NCBI RefSeq assembly: GCF_018598585.1
Contig: NZ_JAHESD010000019.1
Span: forward strand, 1-64,000
Length of the DNA stretch: 64,000 nt
Direction of reading: 5' to 3'
Source of the DNA: Chryseosolibacter indicum
Lineage (GTDB): Bacteria; Bacteroidota; Bacteroidia; Cytophagales; Cyclobacteriaceae
Position 1 is the stretch's first letter; every line of letters begins with the position of its first letter. Below are positions 44,277 to 53,215 of the stretch, piece after piece. A program made the position numbers and the translations under genes. The notes under the pieces were generated by a model. The model saw nothing but the letters and a program-made list of their open reading frames with translations, was not told where the DNA came from and ran no database searches.

Positions 44277-44738
44277 ATGCTAGGCAAATTAACAACCAAA
44301 CAATGTGAGTACATTCTGCAAAGCAACTATATTGGTCGAATCGGCTGCTATACAAATGGCAAGGTTCTGGTATTGCCTGTCACGTATGTATTCGACGGAG
44401 AATTTATTTACGGCCGCTCTTTGGAAGGCACCAAGATCAGCATGATGCGTAAAAATCCCCATGTTTGTTTTCAGGTCGACAATATTGATGGTCTCTCAAG
44501 CTGGCGGAGTGTTGTGGTAAACGGAAAGTTTGAAGAGTTAAAGACAGAAGCCGCTCAGCAGAAAGCAAGAAAACTATTTTTAGAAAGGCTTCAACCGCTA
44601 ACATTAGGAGAAACAGTAGACCCGGCCCGAGAACATGCCAACCCGCCTCATACTGTAGTAAAAAAGAAAAAGCCTATTATATATCGAATAGGCATTGATG
44701 AAATTGCCGGACGTTTTGAAAAGCAAGTAACCCTGTAA
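44277..44738 (+). CDS. Pyridoxamine 5'-phosphate oxidase-family flavin protein
   Basis: 153 residues; split-barrel flavin-binding fold of the PPOX/nitroimidazole-resistance-like group. Typical pattern: LTTKQCEYILQSNYIGRIGCYTNGK, VLPVTYVFDGEFIYGRSLEGTK and a NPHVCFQVD strand. Proteins of this type bind FMN or F420-like cofactors and are often stress-induced; the true substrate is unknown. An ATG seven bases upstream (44270) is out of frame, so ATG 44277 is the start. The gene is divergent from ldhA and shares operator site A; its stop touches the stop of the convergent MBL/beta-CASP gene. Confidence 0.85.
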   Translation: MLGKLTTKQCEYILQSNYIGRIGCYTNGKVLVLPVTYVFDGEFIYGRSLEGTKISMMRKNPHVCFQVDNIDGLSSWRSVVVNGKFEELKTEAAQQKARKLFLERLQPLTLGETVDPAREHANPPHTVVKKKKPIIYRIGIDEIAGRFEKQVTL

Positions 44739-46136
44739 TCAGATTCCCTCAAACAGGCTTACTGTTTCCAGGTATTGCGGTTCAATTACATTCCATCCCA
44801 GCTTCTCTCTGATAGCGTTTGCATATTGGATGAGGTTATTGCCTTCACCATGGATTGTGAAAACCATTTTAGGTTTAGATTTAAAATTGCCCATCCATGC
44901 AAACAATTCATTTCTGTCTGCATGGCCTGAGAGTGAACTCATATTGGCAACATGACATTTCACAGGCACTTCTTCACCGAATATTTTAATAAACGGTTTC
45001 TTGTCAACTATATCACGTCCTCTTGTGCCTTCAGCCTGGTATCCTGCAATAAGAATAGTATCCCTTTCATTTCTTAATCTATGATAAAGATGATGGAGTA
45101 TTCTCCCTCCTGTCATCATTCCACTGGACGAAATTATGATTGCATTACTCTTGATTTCATTCAATGATTTTGAATGCTTTCCATTCTTTACAAACACGAG
45201 CATGTTTGTTTCCATCTCATGCGCAAACACAGAATGATTAAATTTCACTTTATGGTATTCGGGGTAGTTGTAGTACAGGTATGTTGCTGAAATAGCCATA
45301 GGGCTATCAATGTAAACAGGTACATCAGGAATCTTATCTTCCTGCATGAGTTTGTGCAAATAGTACAGCAGCACTTGCGTTCGTCCTACTGCAAATGCCG
45401 GAATTAACAGCACACCATTTCTCGCTAGCGTATCGTTAACAACGCGCTCGAGGTCGGCTGCAGGATCTATAACCGGATTATCCTTATTGCCATAGGTAGA
45501 CTCAATAAACAATATATCTGCTTCTTCGATAACTGATGGAGGATACAACATCGCATCGCTGTTTCTTCCAAGGTCTCCTGAAAAGACGATCTTCTTTGTT
45601 TGGTTATCACCCTGAATAAGAACTTCTGTAATTGCGGACCCTAACAAATGACCAGCATCTGAAAAAATGATAGAGACGTTATTATTAATATTTACTTTCT
45701 GCTTAAACTTTAATTTCTTGATTAACGGAAAAACTGATTGCACATCTGTGCTAGTATAAAGCGGTTGTGGGTTTGCATGCTTTGAATATCCTTTAGAGAC
45801 GGCATACGCTGCCTCTTCCTCCTGTAGTTTTGCAGAATCAAGTAACATTATTTCCATAAGTTCTGCGGTAGGCTCGGTGCAATAAACAGGACCGCTAAAG
45901 CCCTCTTTCACCAGCTTGGGCAGATAGCCGGTGTGGTCTATATGCGCGTGGCTAATCACCACGGCGTCAATGGTTGACGGATCAACAGGAAATTCATCCC
46001 AGTTTCTTAACCTCAATTCTTTTAATCCCTGGAAAAGACCACAGTCAAACAGAAACTTAAACTTGCCGACACTAACAAGATAGCGGGAACCAGTTACTGT
46101 ACCAGTACCTCCAAGAAATTTCACTTTTACATCCAT
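44739..46136 (-). CDS. MBL/beta-CASP RNA-processing exonuclease-like protein (Ysh1/CPSF73-like)
   Basis: 465 residues. Metallo-beta-lactamase domain with HAHIDHTG (His63, His65, Asp67, His68), a GHLLGSA and DLGRNSD motif, a beta-CASP insertion (about 200-390) and the C-terminal SLSGHADRNEL and TIHGE motifs of the RMMBL region. The family includes archaeal and bacterial CPSF-like RNases; in bacteria such genes are often found beside stress and redox genes. It is divergent from the universal stress protein gene, and operator site B lies between them, though I see no -7 element at a matching distance on this side. Confidence 0.88.
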   Translation of the reverse strand: MDVKVKFLGGTGTVTGSRYLVSVGKFKFLFDCGLFQGLKELRLRNWDEFPVDPSTIDAVVISHAHIDHTGYLPKLVKEGFSGPVYCTEPTAELMEIMLLDSAKLQEEEAAYAVSKGYSKHANPQPLYTSTDVQSVFPLIKKLKFKQKVNINNNVSIIFSDAGHLLGSAITEVLIQGDNQTKKIVFSGDLGRNSDAMLYPPSVIEEADILFIESTYGNKDNPVIDPAADLERVVNDTLARNGVLLIPAFAVGRTQVLLYYLHKLMQEDKIPDVPVYIDSPMAISATYLYYNYPEYHKVKFNHSVFAHEMETNMLVFVKNGKHSKSLNEIKSNAIIISSSGMMTGGRILHHLYHRLRNERDTILIAGYQAEGTRGRDIVDKKPFIKIFGEEVPVKCHVANMSSLSGHADRNELFAWMGNFKSKPKMVFTIHGEGNNLIQYANAIREKLGWNVIEPQYLETVSLFEGI

Positions 46137-46180
46137 GGCGGCATTTTACAGAAGAATAATGAAAGTTAAAAACTGAATAT

Positions 46181-46196
46181 CCTGACAAAAATCATC
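46181..46196. promoter_or_regulatory. CRP/FNR-type operator (site B) upstream of usp-ccoI-ccoS-hemN
   Basis: CCTGACAAAAATCATC: TGA-N6-TCA. Its first 14 bases (CCTGACAAAAATCA) are identical to site C before ccoNO. The right half (TCATC) matches TCAGG at three of five positions. Its centre is 51.5 bp before the TAGCTTTG element. Confidence 0.65.
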
Positions 46197-46239
46197 TTTT
46201 TCGATGATGTACCTCAAATATTAAAAGATCAGCAGGCAA

Positions 46240-46247
46240 TAGCTTTG
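46240..46247 (+). promoter_or_regulatory. -7 element (TAGCTTTG) of the usp-ccoI-ccoS-hemN operon
   Basis: Perfect TAnnTTTG. It overlaps the TTG (46245) that would be the furthest upstream start of the usp frame and thus supports ATG 46269 as the real start. Spacing of 51.5 bp to the centre of site B. Confidence 0.6.
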
Positions 46248-46268
46248 ATCAACAAAATAAACAAACCC

Positions 46269-47120
46269 ATGAAAAAAATTCTCGTACCCTGTGATTTCTC
46301 AAAGCCGGCTATCAATGCCTTTCGCTTTGCGCTTGATCTCGCCTCTCAATCAAAAGGTTCTATTGAGTTACTTCATGTAGTTGAGCTTCCGGTTATGCAC
46401 GACACCGTGCTAATGCCAGTATTAAATTTTGAAGAAGAATTATTAAAAGAATTAAAAGAAAAATCGGAAGGAGAATTCTCGAAGATAATTACCAAGTACA
46501 ACAAGGACAACGTGAAAGCAACTTTTAATGTTGTATTTGGTGCTCCTTCGCTTCAGATTATTGATTACATAAAGAATAATAATATTGATCTTGTGATAAT
46601 GGGATCGCATGGTGCGAGTGGATTAAGAGAAATTTTCGTCGGTTCCAATGCAGAGAAAATAGTACGACATTCTCCTGTGCCTGTACTTGTTATCAAGAAC
46701 TATCTCAAAGGTAGCATTAAGAACATTGCTTTCCCCAATGATCTCGAAGAAGAAGACCAGGAAGAACTGGTACATAAAGTAAAAACATTGCAGTCGTTTT
46801 TCGACGCAACACTACATCTTGTCCGAATTAACACACCGCTAAACTTCAGGTCAGATATTGTTACGCGCGAGCGATTAAAGGCATTTGCAAAACACCATGG
46901 ACTAAAGAACTATACCATTAATATCTTCAATCATCCTAATGAAGAAGATGGAATTCTTGAATTCAGTAATTTCATTAAAGCAGATATTATTGCAATGGGC
47001 ACACATGCCAGAAAAGGAATAGGACATCTATTGAATGGAAGTGTAACTGAAGATGTAACTAATCATACCAACAAACCCATCTGGACCTATTCGTTTAACA
47101 ACGAATTAGCACAAGCTTAA
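46269..47120 (+). CDS. Tandem universal stress protein
   Basis: 283 residues with two UspA domains. The first (about 1-140) carries the ATP-loop pattern VIMGSHGASGLREIFVGSNAEKIVRHSPVPVLVIK; the second (about 145-280) has IAMGTHARKGIGHLLNGSVTEDVTNHTNKP. Such tandem Usp proteins are often induced by hypoxia in bacteria. The start is ATG 46269 (MKKILVPCDFS), because the longer frame begins within the -7 element. ccoI follows after 10 nt, so it heads a usp-ccoI-ccoS-hemN transcription unit that carries an upstream operator of the CRP/FNR type. Confidence 0.9.
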   Translation: MKKILVPCDFSKPAINAFRFALDLASQSKGSIELLHVVELPVMHDTVLMPVLNFEEELLKELKEKSEGEFSKIITKYNKDNVKATFNVVFGAPSLQIIDYIKNNNIDLVIMGSHGASGLREIFVGSNAEKIVRHSPVPVLVIKNYLKGSIKNIAFPNDLEEEDQEELVHKVKTLQSFFDATLHLVRINTPLNFRSDIVTRERLKAFAKHHGLKNYTINIFNHPNEEDGILEFSNFIKADIIAMGTHARKGIGHLLNGSVTEDVTNHTNKPIWTYSFNNELAQA

Positions 47121-47130
47121 TTAATATCTC

Positions 47131-49521
47131 ATGACAAGTACAGCAGTAATTAACGATTTAAAATGTTTTCACTGTGGCCAGGCATGTGAAGACGAAACAC
47201 TTTGGCTAAACGAAAAACCTTTCTGCTGTTACGGCTGCAAAACAGTTTACGAGATACTTGATAGCAATAACCTTTGCGAGTACTACGACCTGGATAAGAA
47301 CCCAGGGGTTCAGCTCAAGGATGTAAGCGACGAGACTTACGCATATTTGAACGAGAACGATGTACTTAAAAAGCTTTTGGAGTTTAACTCCGATACTTTT
47401 GCAAAGGTTACTTTCTATATCCCTGCCATGCATTGCATTTCGTGCATCTGGCTGCTGGAGAACTTAAGAAAATTAAACAAGGGTATTCTGCATTCGGAGG
47501 TGAACTTTGCCAAGAAGTCAGTAACCATTGATTATAATCCCCAACAAAGCAAACTAAGCACAGTAGCACAGCTGATTGCATCTCTGGGATATGCTCCCAA
47601 AATAACATTGGAGGATAGCGAAGGAGTAAAAAAGAAAACAGACCTATCCCTTGCTCTTAAAGTAGGCGTTGCAGGATTTTGTTTCGGTAACATCATGCTC
47701 TTTAGCTTTCCGGAATATCTGGGGCTTGATCATGCAGAAAAAGATCTGATGCGTATCTTTTCATGGCTTAACCTCGGTCTTGCAATTCCGGCCTTTTTCT
47801 TTAGTGGCTTTGATTATCTTAAATCTGCATTCAACAGTTTTAAACAAAAGCAGGTAAACATTGATGTTCCTATTGCAGCAGGTCTTATTGCCTTGTTTCT
47901 AAGAAGTGCTTATGATATCATTACTGCAACAGGGCCTGGCTACCTCGATTCATTTACTGGACTTATTTTCTTCCTGCTCATAGGCAGATGGTTTCAAAGC
48001 AAGACCTATGAAAGCCTTGCATTTGACAGAGATTTCACTGCCTATTTCCCCCTTGCTGTAAATAAAATTGAACAGGAAGTAAGCAAGCCAACAATCATTT
48101 ATAAGCTAAGAAAAGGAGATTGCATCCAGATCCGAAACATGGAATTAATTCCTGCTGACAGCACATTATTGAATGACTCCGCTTATATCGATTACAGTTT
48201 TGTTACAGGAGAAGCAAGACCTGTAAAAGTTAAAAAGGGTGAACTGATTTATGCTGGTGGTCGCCTTATTGGCTCTCCGATAAAACTACTTGTTAATAAA
48301 GCTACATCGCAAAGTCACCTTACAAGTTTATGGAATAACGAAGCCTTTAAAAAGGTTGAAGAAAGCAAATACCAGAAAATTATAGATAGAGCCGCAAGGA
48401 AGTTTACCTGGATTGTACTGGTCATTGCATTTATTACGGCAATCTATTGGCAGATAACTGTGCCATCGCAGATGTGGCTAGTTTTAACTTCTGTATTAAT
48501 GGTAGCATGCCCCTGCGCCCTTGCGTTAGCCGCACCCTTTACATTGGGAAGCATGCTTCGTGTTTTTGGAAAGAAACAATTATACCTTAAAAATGCAGAT
48601 GTTATTGAACGGATGGCAGCTATAGACACCGTAGTGTTTGACAAAACAGGAACAGTCACACACGGTAACAATCCTGATATAACCATTGTAGGAGACTTGA
48701 CGGAAGGGGACCTATCCAGAGTAAAGATGCTTGCTGGTTATTCTACGCATCCATTGTCTGTGATGATTGCAAAGCACATTAAACATTTTTCTGTAGAAGC
48801 AGTACTTGATTTTAAAGAGGTTCCGGGTAAAGGTCTTGAGGGCGTGATCGGCTCCAGGCGGTTCAGAATAGGTTCTGCATCTTTTACAGGATGGCACGAA
48901 AAAGCAAAACACAACTCCTACTCCCAGGTGTATGTCTCCATTAATGAGGAACCAAAAGGAATGTTTATCATCAGAACTGCTATACGCAAGAACATCAAAG
49001 ATATGCTGGAAAGATTAGGAGACAAATGTCATTCTTTGCTCTCTGGTGATAATGATACAGTAAGGGAAGAAATGAAAAACCTTTTTGGTTCTAAAGTACA
49101 ATTACATTTTAACCAAAGCCCACAGGAGAAATTGAACTATATACAAGATCTTCAGCGCCAGGGTAAAAAAGTGATGATGATTGGTGACGGGTTAAATGAT
49201 GCTGGAGCATTAAAACAAAGTGATGTGGGAATAGCCATTACCGATGACAACGGAATATTTACTCCGGCTTGTGATGGAATTCTTCACGGCGACAAGATAA
49301 CCTCATTGGACAAGATGCTCCAATTTGCCAAGTCGTCCTCAGGTATATTAAAAACAGGTTTTGCTATTTCCTTCTTCTATAATGCCATTGCATTAACATT
49401 TGCAGTTACAGGTCATCTAACACCGTTAATAGCTGCTATTATTATGCCTATCAGCAGCATCAGCGTTGTAGGCTTTAGTACACTTGCAGTAAAACTTGCT
49501 GCATCACGAATTAAATTTTAA
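47131..49521 (+). CDS. ccoI: Copper-translocating P-type ATPase for cbb3 oxidase assembly
   Basis: P1B-type ATPase that moves copper across the inner membrane for insertion into cbb3 oxidase. 796 residues. N-terminal Cys-rich metal region (CFHCGQACED and FCCYGCKTVYEIL), a heavy-metal-associated domain (AMHCISCIWLLENL), membrane segments with the CPC motif (Cys460-Pro-Cys462), the phosphorylated Asp504 in DKTGTVTHG and the hinge GDGLNDAGAL near residue 690. The N-terminal Cys-rich region typical of CcoI/FixI separates it from CopA. It is followed closely by ccoS and hemN, while the oxidase subunits lie 7 kb away. Confidence 0.93.
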   Translation: MTSTAVINDLKCFHCGQACEDETLWLNEKPFCCYGCKTVYEILDSNNLCEYYDLDKNPGVQLKDVSDETYAYLNENDVLKKLLEFNSDTFAKVTFYIPAMHCISCIWLLENLRKLNKGILHSEVNFAKKSVTIDYNPQQSKLSTVAQLIASLGYAPKITLEDSEGVKKKTDLSLALKVGVAGFCFGNIMLFSFPEYLGLDHAEKDLMRIFSWLNLGLAIPAFFFSGFDYLKSAFNSFKQKQVNIDVPIAAGLIALFLRSAYDIITATGPGYLDSFTGLIFFLLIGRWFQSKTYESLAFDRDFTAYFPLAVNKIEQEVSKPTIIYKLRKGDCIQIRNMELIPADSTLLNDSAYIDYSFVTGEARPVKVKKGELIYAGGRLIGSPIKLLVNKATSQSHLTSLWNNEAFKKVEESKYQKIIDRAARKFTWIVLVIAFITAIYWQITVPSQMWLVLTSVLMVACPCALALAAPFTLGSMLRVFGKKQLYLKNADVIERMAAIDTVVFDKTGTVTHGNNPDITIVGDLTEGDLSRVKMLAGYSTHPLSVMIAKHIKHFSVEAVLDFKEVPGKGLEGVIGSRRFRIGSASFTGWHEKAKHNSYSQVYVSINEEPKGMFIIRTAIRKNIKDMLERLGDKCHSLLSGDNDTVREEMKNLFGSKVQLHFNQSPQEKLNYIQDLQRQGKKVMMIGDGLNDAGALKQSDVGIAITDDNGIFTPACDGILHGDKITSLDKMLQFAKSSSGILKTGFAISFFYNAIALTFAVTGHLTPLIAAIIMPISSISVVGFSTLAVKLAASRIKF

Positions 49522-49525
49522 AACT

Positions 49526-49717
49526 ATGGGAATCATTGTGCTTTTAATCGCCATCAGTGTAACAATTGCCATTGCCTTTCTTGCTGTGTTCTACTGGAAC
49601 ATGAAAAGCGGACAATATGATGACACGTATACACCATCAGTAAGAATGCTGTTTGAAGACAAACCAGGTATGAAGGCTACACCCCATGCAAAGAACATAA
49701 AGAAGTCCCAGAAATAA
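49526..49717 (+). CDS. ccoS: cbb3-type oxidase assembly protein CcoS
   Basis: 63 residues: a single N-terminal membrane helix (GIIVLLIAISVTIAIAFLAVFYW) and a short acidic tail with GQYDDTYTPSVRMLF, the pattern of CcoS, needed for cofactor insertion into cbb3 oxidase. The frame runs upstream to 49496 inside ccoI, but ATG 49526, 4 nt after the ccoI stop, gives the family N-terminus. Fits the usual ccoI-ccoS gene order. Confidence 0.9.
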   Translation: MGIIVLLIAISVTIAIAFLAVFYWNMKSGQYDDTYTPSVRMLFEDKPGMKATPHAKNIKKSQK

Positions 49718-49732
49718 TTTCAGTTAACGAAT

Positions 49733-51103
49733 ATGACAACATATCCATCTCAAGCATCTTTATTGAAAAAGTATGACGTACCTACACCCCGTTATACCAG
49801 TTATCCTACCGTGCCCTTCTGGAATACTGAATTATTTTCGAGAGAGAAGTGGATTAACTCGGTGAGAAAAACTTTCAATGAGTCTAATGAAGAAAAGGGC
49901 ATCAGCTTATATATACACCTGCCCTTCTGCGAAAGCTTATGTACATATTGCGCATGTACGACAAGAATAACAAAGAATCACAACGTAGAAATCCCATACA
50001 TACAATCCATCCTCAAAGAATGGGAAGGATATAAGAACATCTTTGGCAGAAAACCAATAATCAGAGAACTGCACCTCGGTGGTGGCACCCCTACCTTCTT
50101 CAGCCCGGAGAATCTTCGGTGGCTCATCAGTTATATACTTGAAGATGTTGAAGTGCACCAGGATTTTGAGTTCAGCTTTGAAGGACATCCAAATAATACT
50201 ACAAGAGAACATTTACAAACCTTATTTGATTTAGGTTTCAGGCGGGTAAGCTTCGGTGTACAGGACCTTAATGAGAAGGTTCAGCAAACTATTCACAGAA
50301 TACAGCCATTTGAAAACTTACAAAAGGTTACGTTGCAAGCCCGCGAAATAGGTTACCAATCAGTTAGCTATGATCTTGTGTATGGTCTTCCCTTTCAGAC
50401 ACCATTTACTGTAACAGATACCCTTGAGCAGGTGCTAACCCTTAAGCCTGACCGTCTTGCTTTTTACAGCTATGCTCACGTACCATGGTTAAAGCCCGGC
50501 CAACGCGGCTATGAAGATGCAGATCTTCCATCACAAGCGCTTAAGCGACACCTCTATGAGATTGGCAGGCACATGTTAAAGAAAAATGATTACGCAGACA
50601 TCGGTATGGATCACTTTGCGTTGCGTCATGATTCTCTATTTAAAGCGCACATTGCGGGTAAGCTTCATAGAAACTTTATGGGGTATACCACCACTAATAC
50701 TGACCTGCTTATTGGTTTAGGATCATCGGCAATCAGTGATGCAAAATACGCCTATGCGCAGAACCTGAAAAAAGTGGAGGATTACATGGCTGATATAAAA
50801 ACCAACGGTAGTGCTGTATTTAAAGGTCACATGCTTACAGATGAAGATCTTATCATAAGAAAATGTATTCTTGATATTAGCTGCAATGGAAAACTAAGCG
50901 AAAGCTTATTGCAACAGGTTGTTGACAAGAATATCCTCGATACTTTAATAGAAATGGAGAAAGAAGGAATTCTTTACCTGGATGATTCGGGCTTAAGAGT
51001 TACGACTGCAGGAGCACCTTTTATCAGAAATATCTGTAAGGTATTTGATCAACGTATGAGTACCCAGGAAGATCAGGTTCAGATCTTCAGCAAGGCCATT
51101 TAA
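49733..51103 (+). CDS. hemN: Oxygen-independent coproporphyrinogen III dehydrogenase
   Basis: Radical SAM enzyme converting coproporphyrinogen III to protoporphyrinogen IX without oxygen, needed for haem under low oxygen. 456 residues, close to the usual HemN length. The [4Fe-4S] motif is Cys66-x3-Cys70-x2-Cys73 in LPFCESLCTYCACTTR, followed by HLGGGTPTFFSPENL and later the HemN-type C-terminal domain. The extra Cys in CAC is typical for true HemN rather than HemW. It is the last gene of the usp-ccoI-ccoS-hemN series (15 nt after ccoS) and is followed by a strong hairpin. Confidence 0.95.
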   Translation: MTTYPSQASLLKKYDVPTPRYTSYPTVPFWNTELFSREKWINSVRKTFNESNEEKGISLYIHLPFCESLCTYCACTTRITKNHNVEIPYIQSILKEWEGYKNIFGRKPIIRELHLGGGTPTFFSPENLRWLISYILEDVEVHQDFEFSFEGHPNNTTREHLQTLFDLGFRRVSFGVQDLNEKVQQTIHRIQPFENLQKVTLQAREIGYQSVSYDLVYGLPFQTPFTVTDTLEQVLTLKPDRLAFYSYAHVPWLKPGQRGYEDADLPSQALKRHLYEIGRHMLKKNDYADIGMDHFALRHDSLFKAHIAGKLHRNFMGYTTTNTDLLIGLGSSAISDAKYAYAQNLKKVEDYMADIKTNGSAVFKGHMLTDEDLIIRKCILDISCNGKLSESLLQQVVDKNILDTLIEMEKEGILYLDDSGLRVTTAGAPFIRNICKVFDQRMSTQEDQVQIFSKAI

Positions 51104-51119
51104 AAACCAGCCTAAATCA

Positions 51120-51154
51120 GATTTGGTGCCCTTCCAAAAGAAGGGCGCTAAATC
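51120..51154 (+). terminator. Hairpin terminating the usp-ccoI-ccoS-hemN operon
   Basis: 15-bp stem on the plus strand (51120-51134 with 51140-51154), two of the pairs being G-U, with loop CAAAA. The tail is not T-rich, so termination strength is uncertain. It sits 17 nt after hemN. Confidence 0.6.
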
Positions 51155-51160
51155 AAATTA

Positions 51161-51649
51161 CTACATCTGCTTTCTTGTAATCGGTATCCAGATCTCTTCT
51201 TCCGAAGCAGGATCGTTGTTCTTGTACTTCTCTCCCAGAACTTCAAAATGCGGTCTGTCATCCAGCGTATACTGAGAGTTAGGAAGCCAGTTTTGAAAGA
51301 TGTATTGGAAAGTGTGACTTCCCATATCCGCTCCTCCTTTATGTAAAAATACAGCATACTCCCCTCCTGGCATGATTGAAGTCTGCATACCTTCAGGGAT
51401 ATATGTGAAGTCAGCTACTTCCATAGAAGCCCATTTTACAAAGGGCGTGCTGGGATTAAATTGTGAAAAGTACAATTTATCATACCATTGCACGGAATAG
51501 AGACTATCTCCTACGCTATTTGTAATCTCCCTCCTTCTCATCATAAAGTTCTTCCATAAGAAACCTGTCTTGTTATCAGTTAAAGACATTGCCATTTGCA
51601 TGCCTATCAACTTCTTCTCAGGTATCACTTCAATTCTTGGGGCTAACAT
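51161..51649 (-). CDS. GyrI-like / AraC effector-binding domain protein
   Basis: 162 residues forming one GyrI-like small-molecule binding domain (SHS2-type). Readable features: IEVIPEKKLIGMQMAMSL at the start, a central YDKLYFSQF segment and the C-terminal pattern YAVFLHKGGADMGSHTFQYIFQNWLPNSQYTLDDRPHFEVLGEKY with EIWIPI at the end. There is no DNA-binding domain, so it is a stand-alone ligand-binding module with unknown ligand. It lies 6 nt after the upstream lipoprotein gene on the same strand, so the two are probably co-transcribed. Confidence 0.85.
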   Translation of the reverse strand: MLAPRIEVIPEKKLIGMQMAMSLTDNKTGFLWKNFMMRRREITNSVGDSLYSVQWYDKLYFSQFNPSTPFVKWASMEVADFTYIPEGMQTSIMPGGEYAVFLHKGGADMGSHTFQYIFQNWLPNSQYTLDDRPHFEVLGEKYKNNDPASEEEIWIPITRKQM

Positions 51650-51655
51650 AATATC

Positions 51656-52216
51656 TCACAAATTATCACTATACAATTTATATTCAGGTGTTTCGGTCGG
51701 ATTCTCATCAGGGAAGATTAATGGAAGTCCTTCTTCTCTTGCTTCCCTTAAATCCTTTTCAGTTCCGCAAAAATACCATGCATCTTTTCCTGTTAATCCG
51801 ATTGCCGGATTTACCATATAGTATCGCTTATCTGAATTAAATACCACCGGGATATCGTAAAGTATTGTCATCAATTCACTTGAGATCCGGTCTTTATCGG
51901 TATGCGTATGCATCTGGAAAGTTATATCATCATTAACCAGCGTGGCAATGTAAAATTTGCCATCTCTAGACAATGCTTCCGATACAGTAATCTCTTTTTC
52001 TGGCAAAGTTTTATCGACAATAGTTCTTGTCAGCGTAGACACATCACCAGCACCGTAAATTCTTTTTGTATCAATGGCAAAATCAATGAGGTGGTACTTT
52101 CTTTTAAGATCTTTGATCTTATGCATAAGGGCCGTAGTGTCAACTTTCGCATTATTATGCGATGATGAACAACCCATAGCTATAGAAAGCAGGATTATAA
52201 CAGTATATGTTTTCAT
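51656..52216 (-). CDS. Putative lipoprotein of unknown function
   Basis: 186 residues from the Met at 52216 (frame open to 52234). N-terminal hydrophobic segment TYTVIILLSIAMGC followed by SSS, a plausible lipobox. The mature part is mixed alpha/beta with the phrase NDDITFQMHTHTDKDRISSELMTIL and an end rich in Pro and Glu. I recognise no family. The gene precedes the GyrI-like gene by 6 nt, pointing to a shared function. Confidence 0.65.
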   Translation of the reverse strand: MKTYTVIILLSIAMGCSSSHNNAKVDTTALMHKIKDLKRKYHLIDFAIDTKRIYGAGDVSTLTRTIVDKTLPEKEITVSEALSRDGKFYIATLVNDDITFQMHTHTDKDRISSELMTILYDIPVVFNSDKRYYMVNPAIGLTGKDAWYFCGTEKDLREAREEGLPLIFPDENPTETPEYKLYSDNL

Positions 52217-52472
52217 GCATCTGTAAATTCCCAATTTGAATTGGTCTTCCCACTTTTTAATTCTGTGAGAACAACCTCAAGGAATACCTGCGCCTTACAA
52301 CCTACCTTCTAATTCCTTAACCCTTTGATAACAGTATCTCTCCATCACCTCCAAAAATGCCAACGATATCAATCAGGAAGTTCAAAAATACGGAAACGAC
52401 AGAAAACGTAAGATGAACTATCTTTCGATTTGCTTTAAAGCCGGTGAGTAGCGAAAAATATGGGTGAATCAT

Positions 52473-53156
52473 TCAATTTATTTGCCTCAGATGTGTTTGT
52501 AATACACGATAGATTGCATAAATACCAGGGATCATAGGTAGAACTGCGGTGTATAAACCCGAGAAATAATATCGACCAGTTGTTTTGAAATAGTAGTTCG
52601 GTGTATTTTCAAGGGTAGTTCCATTTATAATAAAAGATACAGGATCGGGATTATCAGGCTCTATGCAAGGTTGTAAAATGGGAAAAATAAAATGGGTGAA
52701 CTCAGCTACACCAGGTCCGATGAAAATGAACCACGCAAAAAAACCGGCGAGAGGTATACGATAGAAAAGTCCAAGAGCAGTTAAGGTATAAATCACTGGC
52801 CCTATGAATGCAAAAATCATCAAGAAGGATTTTTCGGTCCATGAAATATTAAACAACCTACTCATTGAAGGTCCAAATTGTGTAAGATATTCTTCCATCA
52901 TATGTATCTCTAAACCTGCTACAGTGAGAAGAAACAGCGGTAGGATAATTTTAGGATCAACAGGTCTTTTCAAATAAGTGAAAAACCAAAACAAGAAACC
53001 GATAACACCTGAGCCTCCTACTATAATAACAGGAGGCAAGCCAATTGTACGATAACCTTGAATGCAGGCTACAATGATAAAAATGAACGCACCTGCAGTA
53101 CTTATTAAACGCGTAGACGCCTTTGTTTCCATATCCTTAATAATCTTGTTATACAA
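52473..53156 (-). CDS. HXXEE-domain membrane protein
   Basis: 227 residues with about six hydrophobic segments. The motif HMMEEY (His, x2, Glu-Glu) near residue 85 marks the HXXEE family, a set of membrane proteins thought to be enzymes because of the conserved polar residues; the second conserved region appears as GPGVAEFTHFIFP. Function unknown. Starts at 53156 and 53132 are both possible. It follows a Crp/Fnr regulator gene by 59 nt on the same strand, so that regulator may control or accompany it. Confidence 0.75.
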   Translation of the reverse strand: MYNKIIKDMETKASTRLISTAGAFIFIIVACIQGYRTIGLPPVIIVGGSGVIGFLFWFFTYLKRPVDPKIILPLFLLTVAGLEIHMMEEYLTQFGPSMSRLFNISWTEKSFLMIFAFIGPVIYTLTALGLFYRIPLAGFFAWFIFIGPGVAEFTHFIFPILQPCIEPDNPDPVSFIINGTTLENTPNYYFKTTGRYYFSGLYTAVLPMIPGIYAIYRVLQTHLRQIN

Positions 53157-53215
53157 AACTATTTATCGGATAGGCAGATTCTTTTTACAAATGTTAAATA
53201 ATGCTTTTAATAATT

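Noticed and set aside
46245-46268. Upstream TTG start of the universal stress protein
   Set aside because: It overlaps a perfect -7 promoter element, so it cannot be on the transcript; ATG 46269 gives the typical UspA start.
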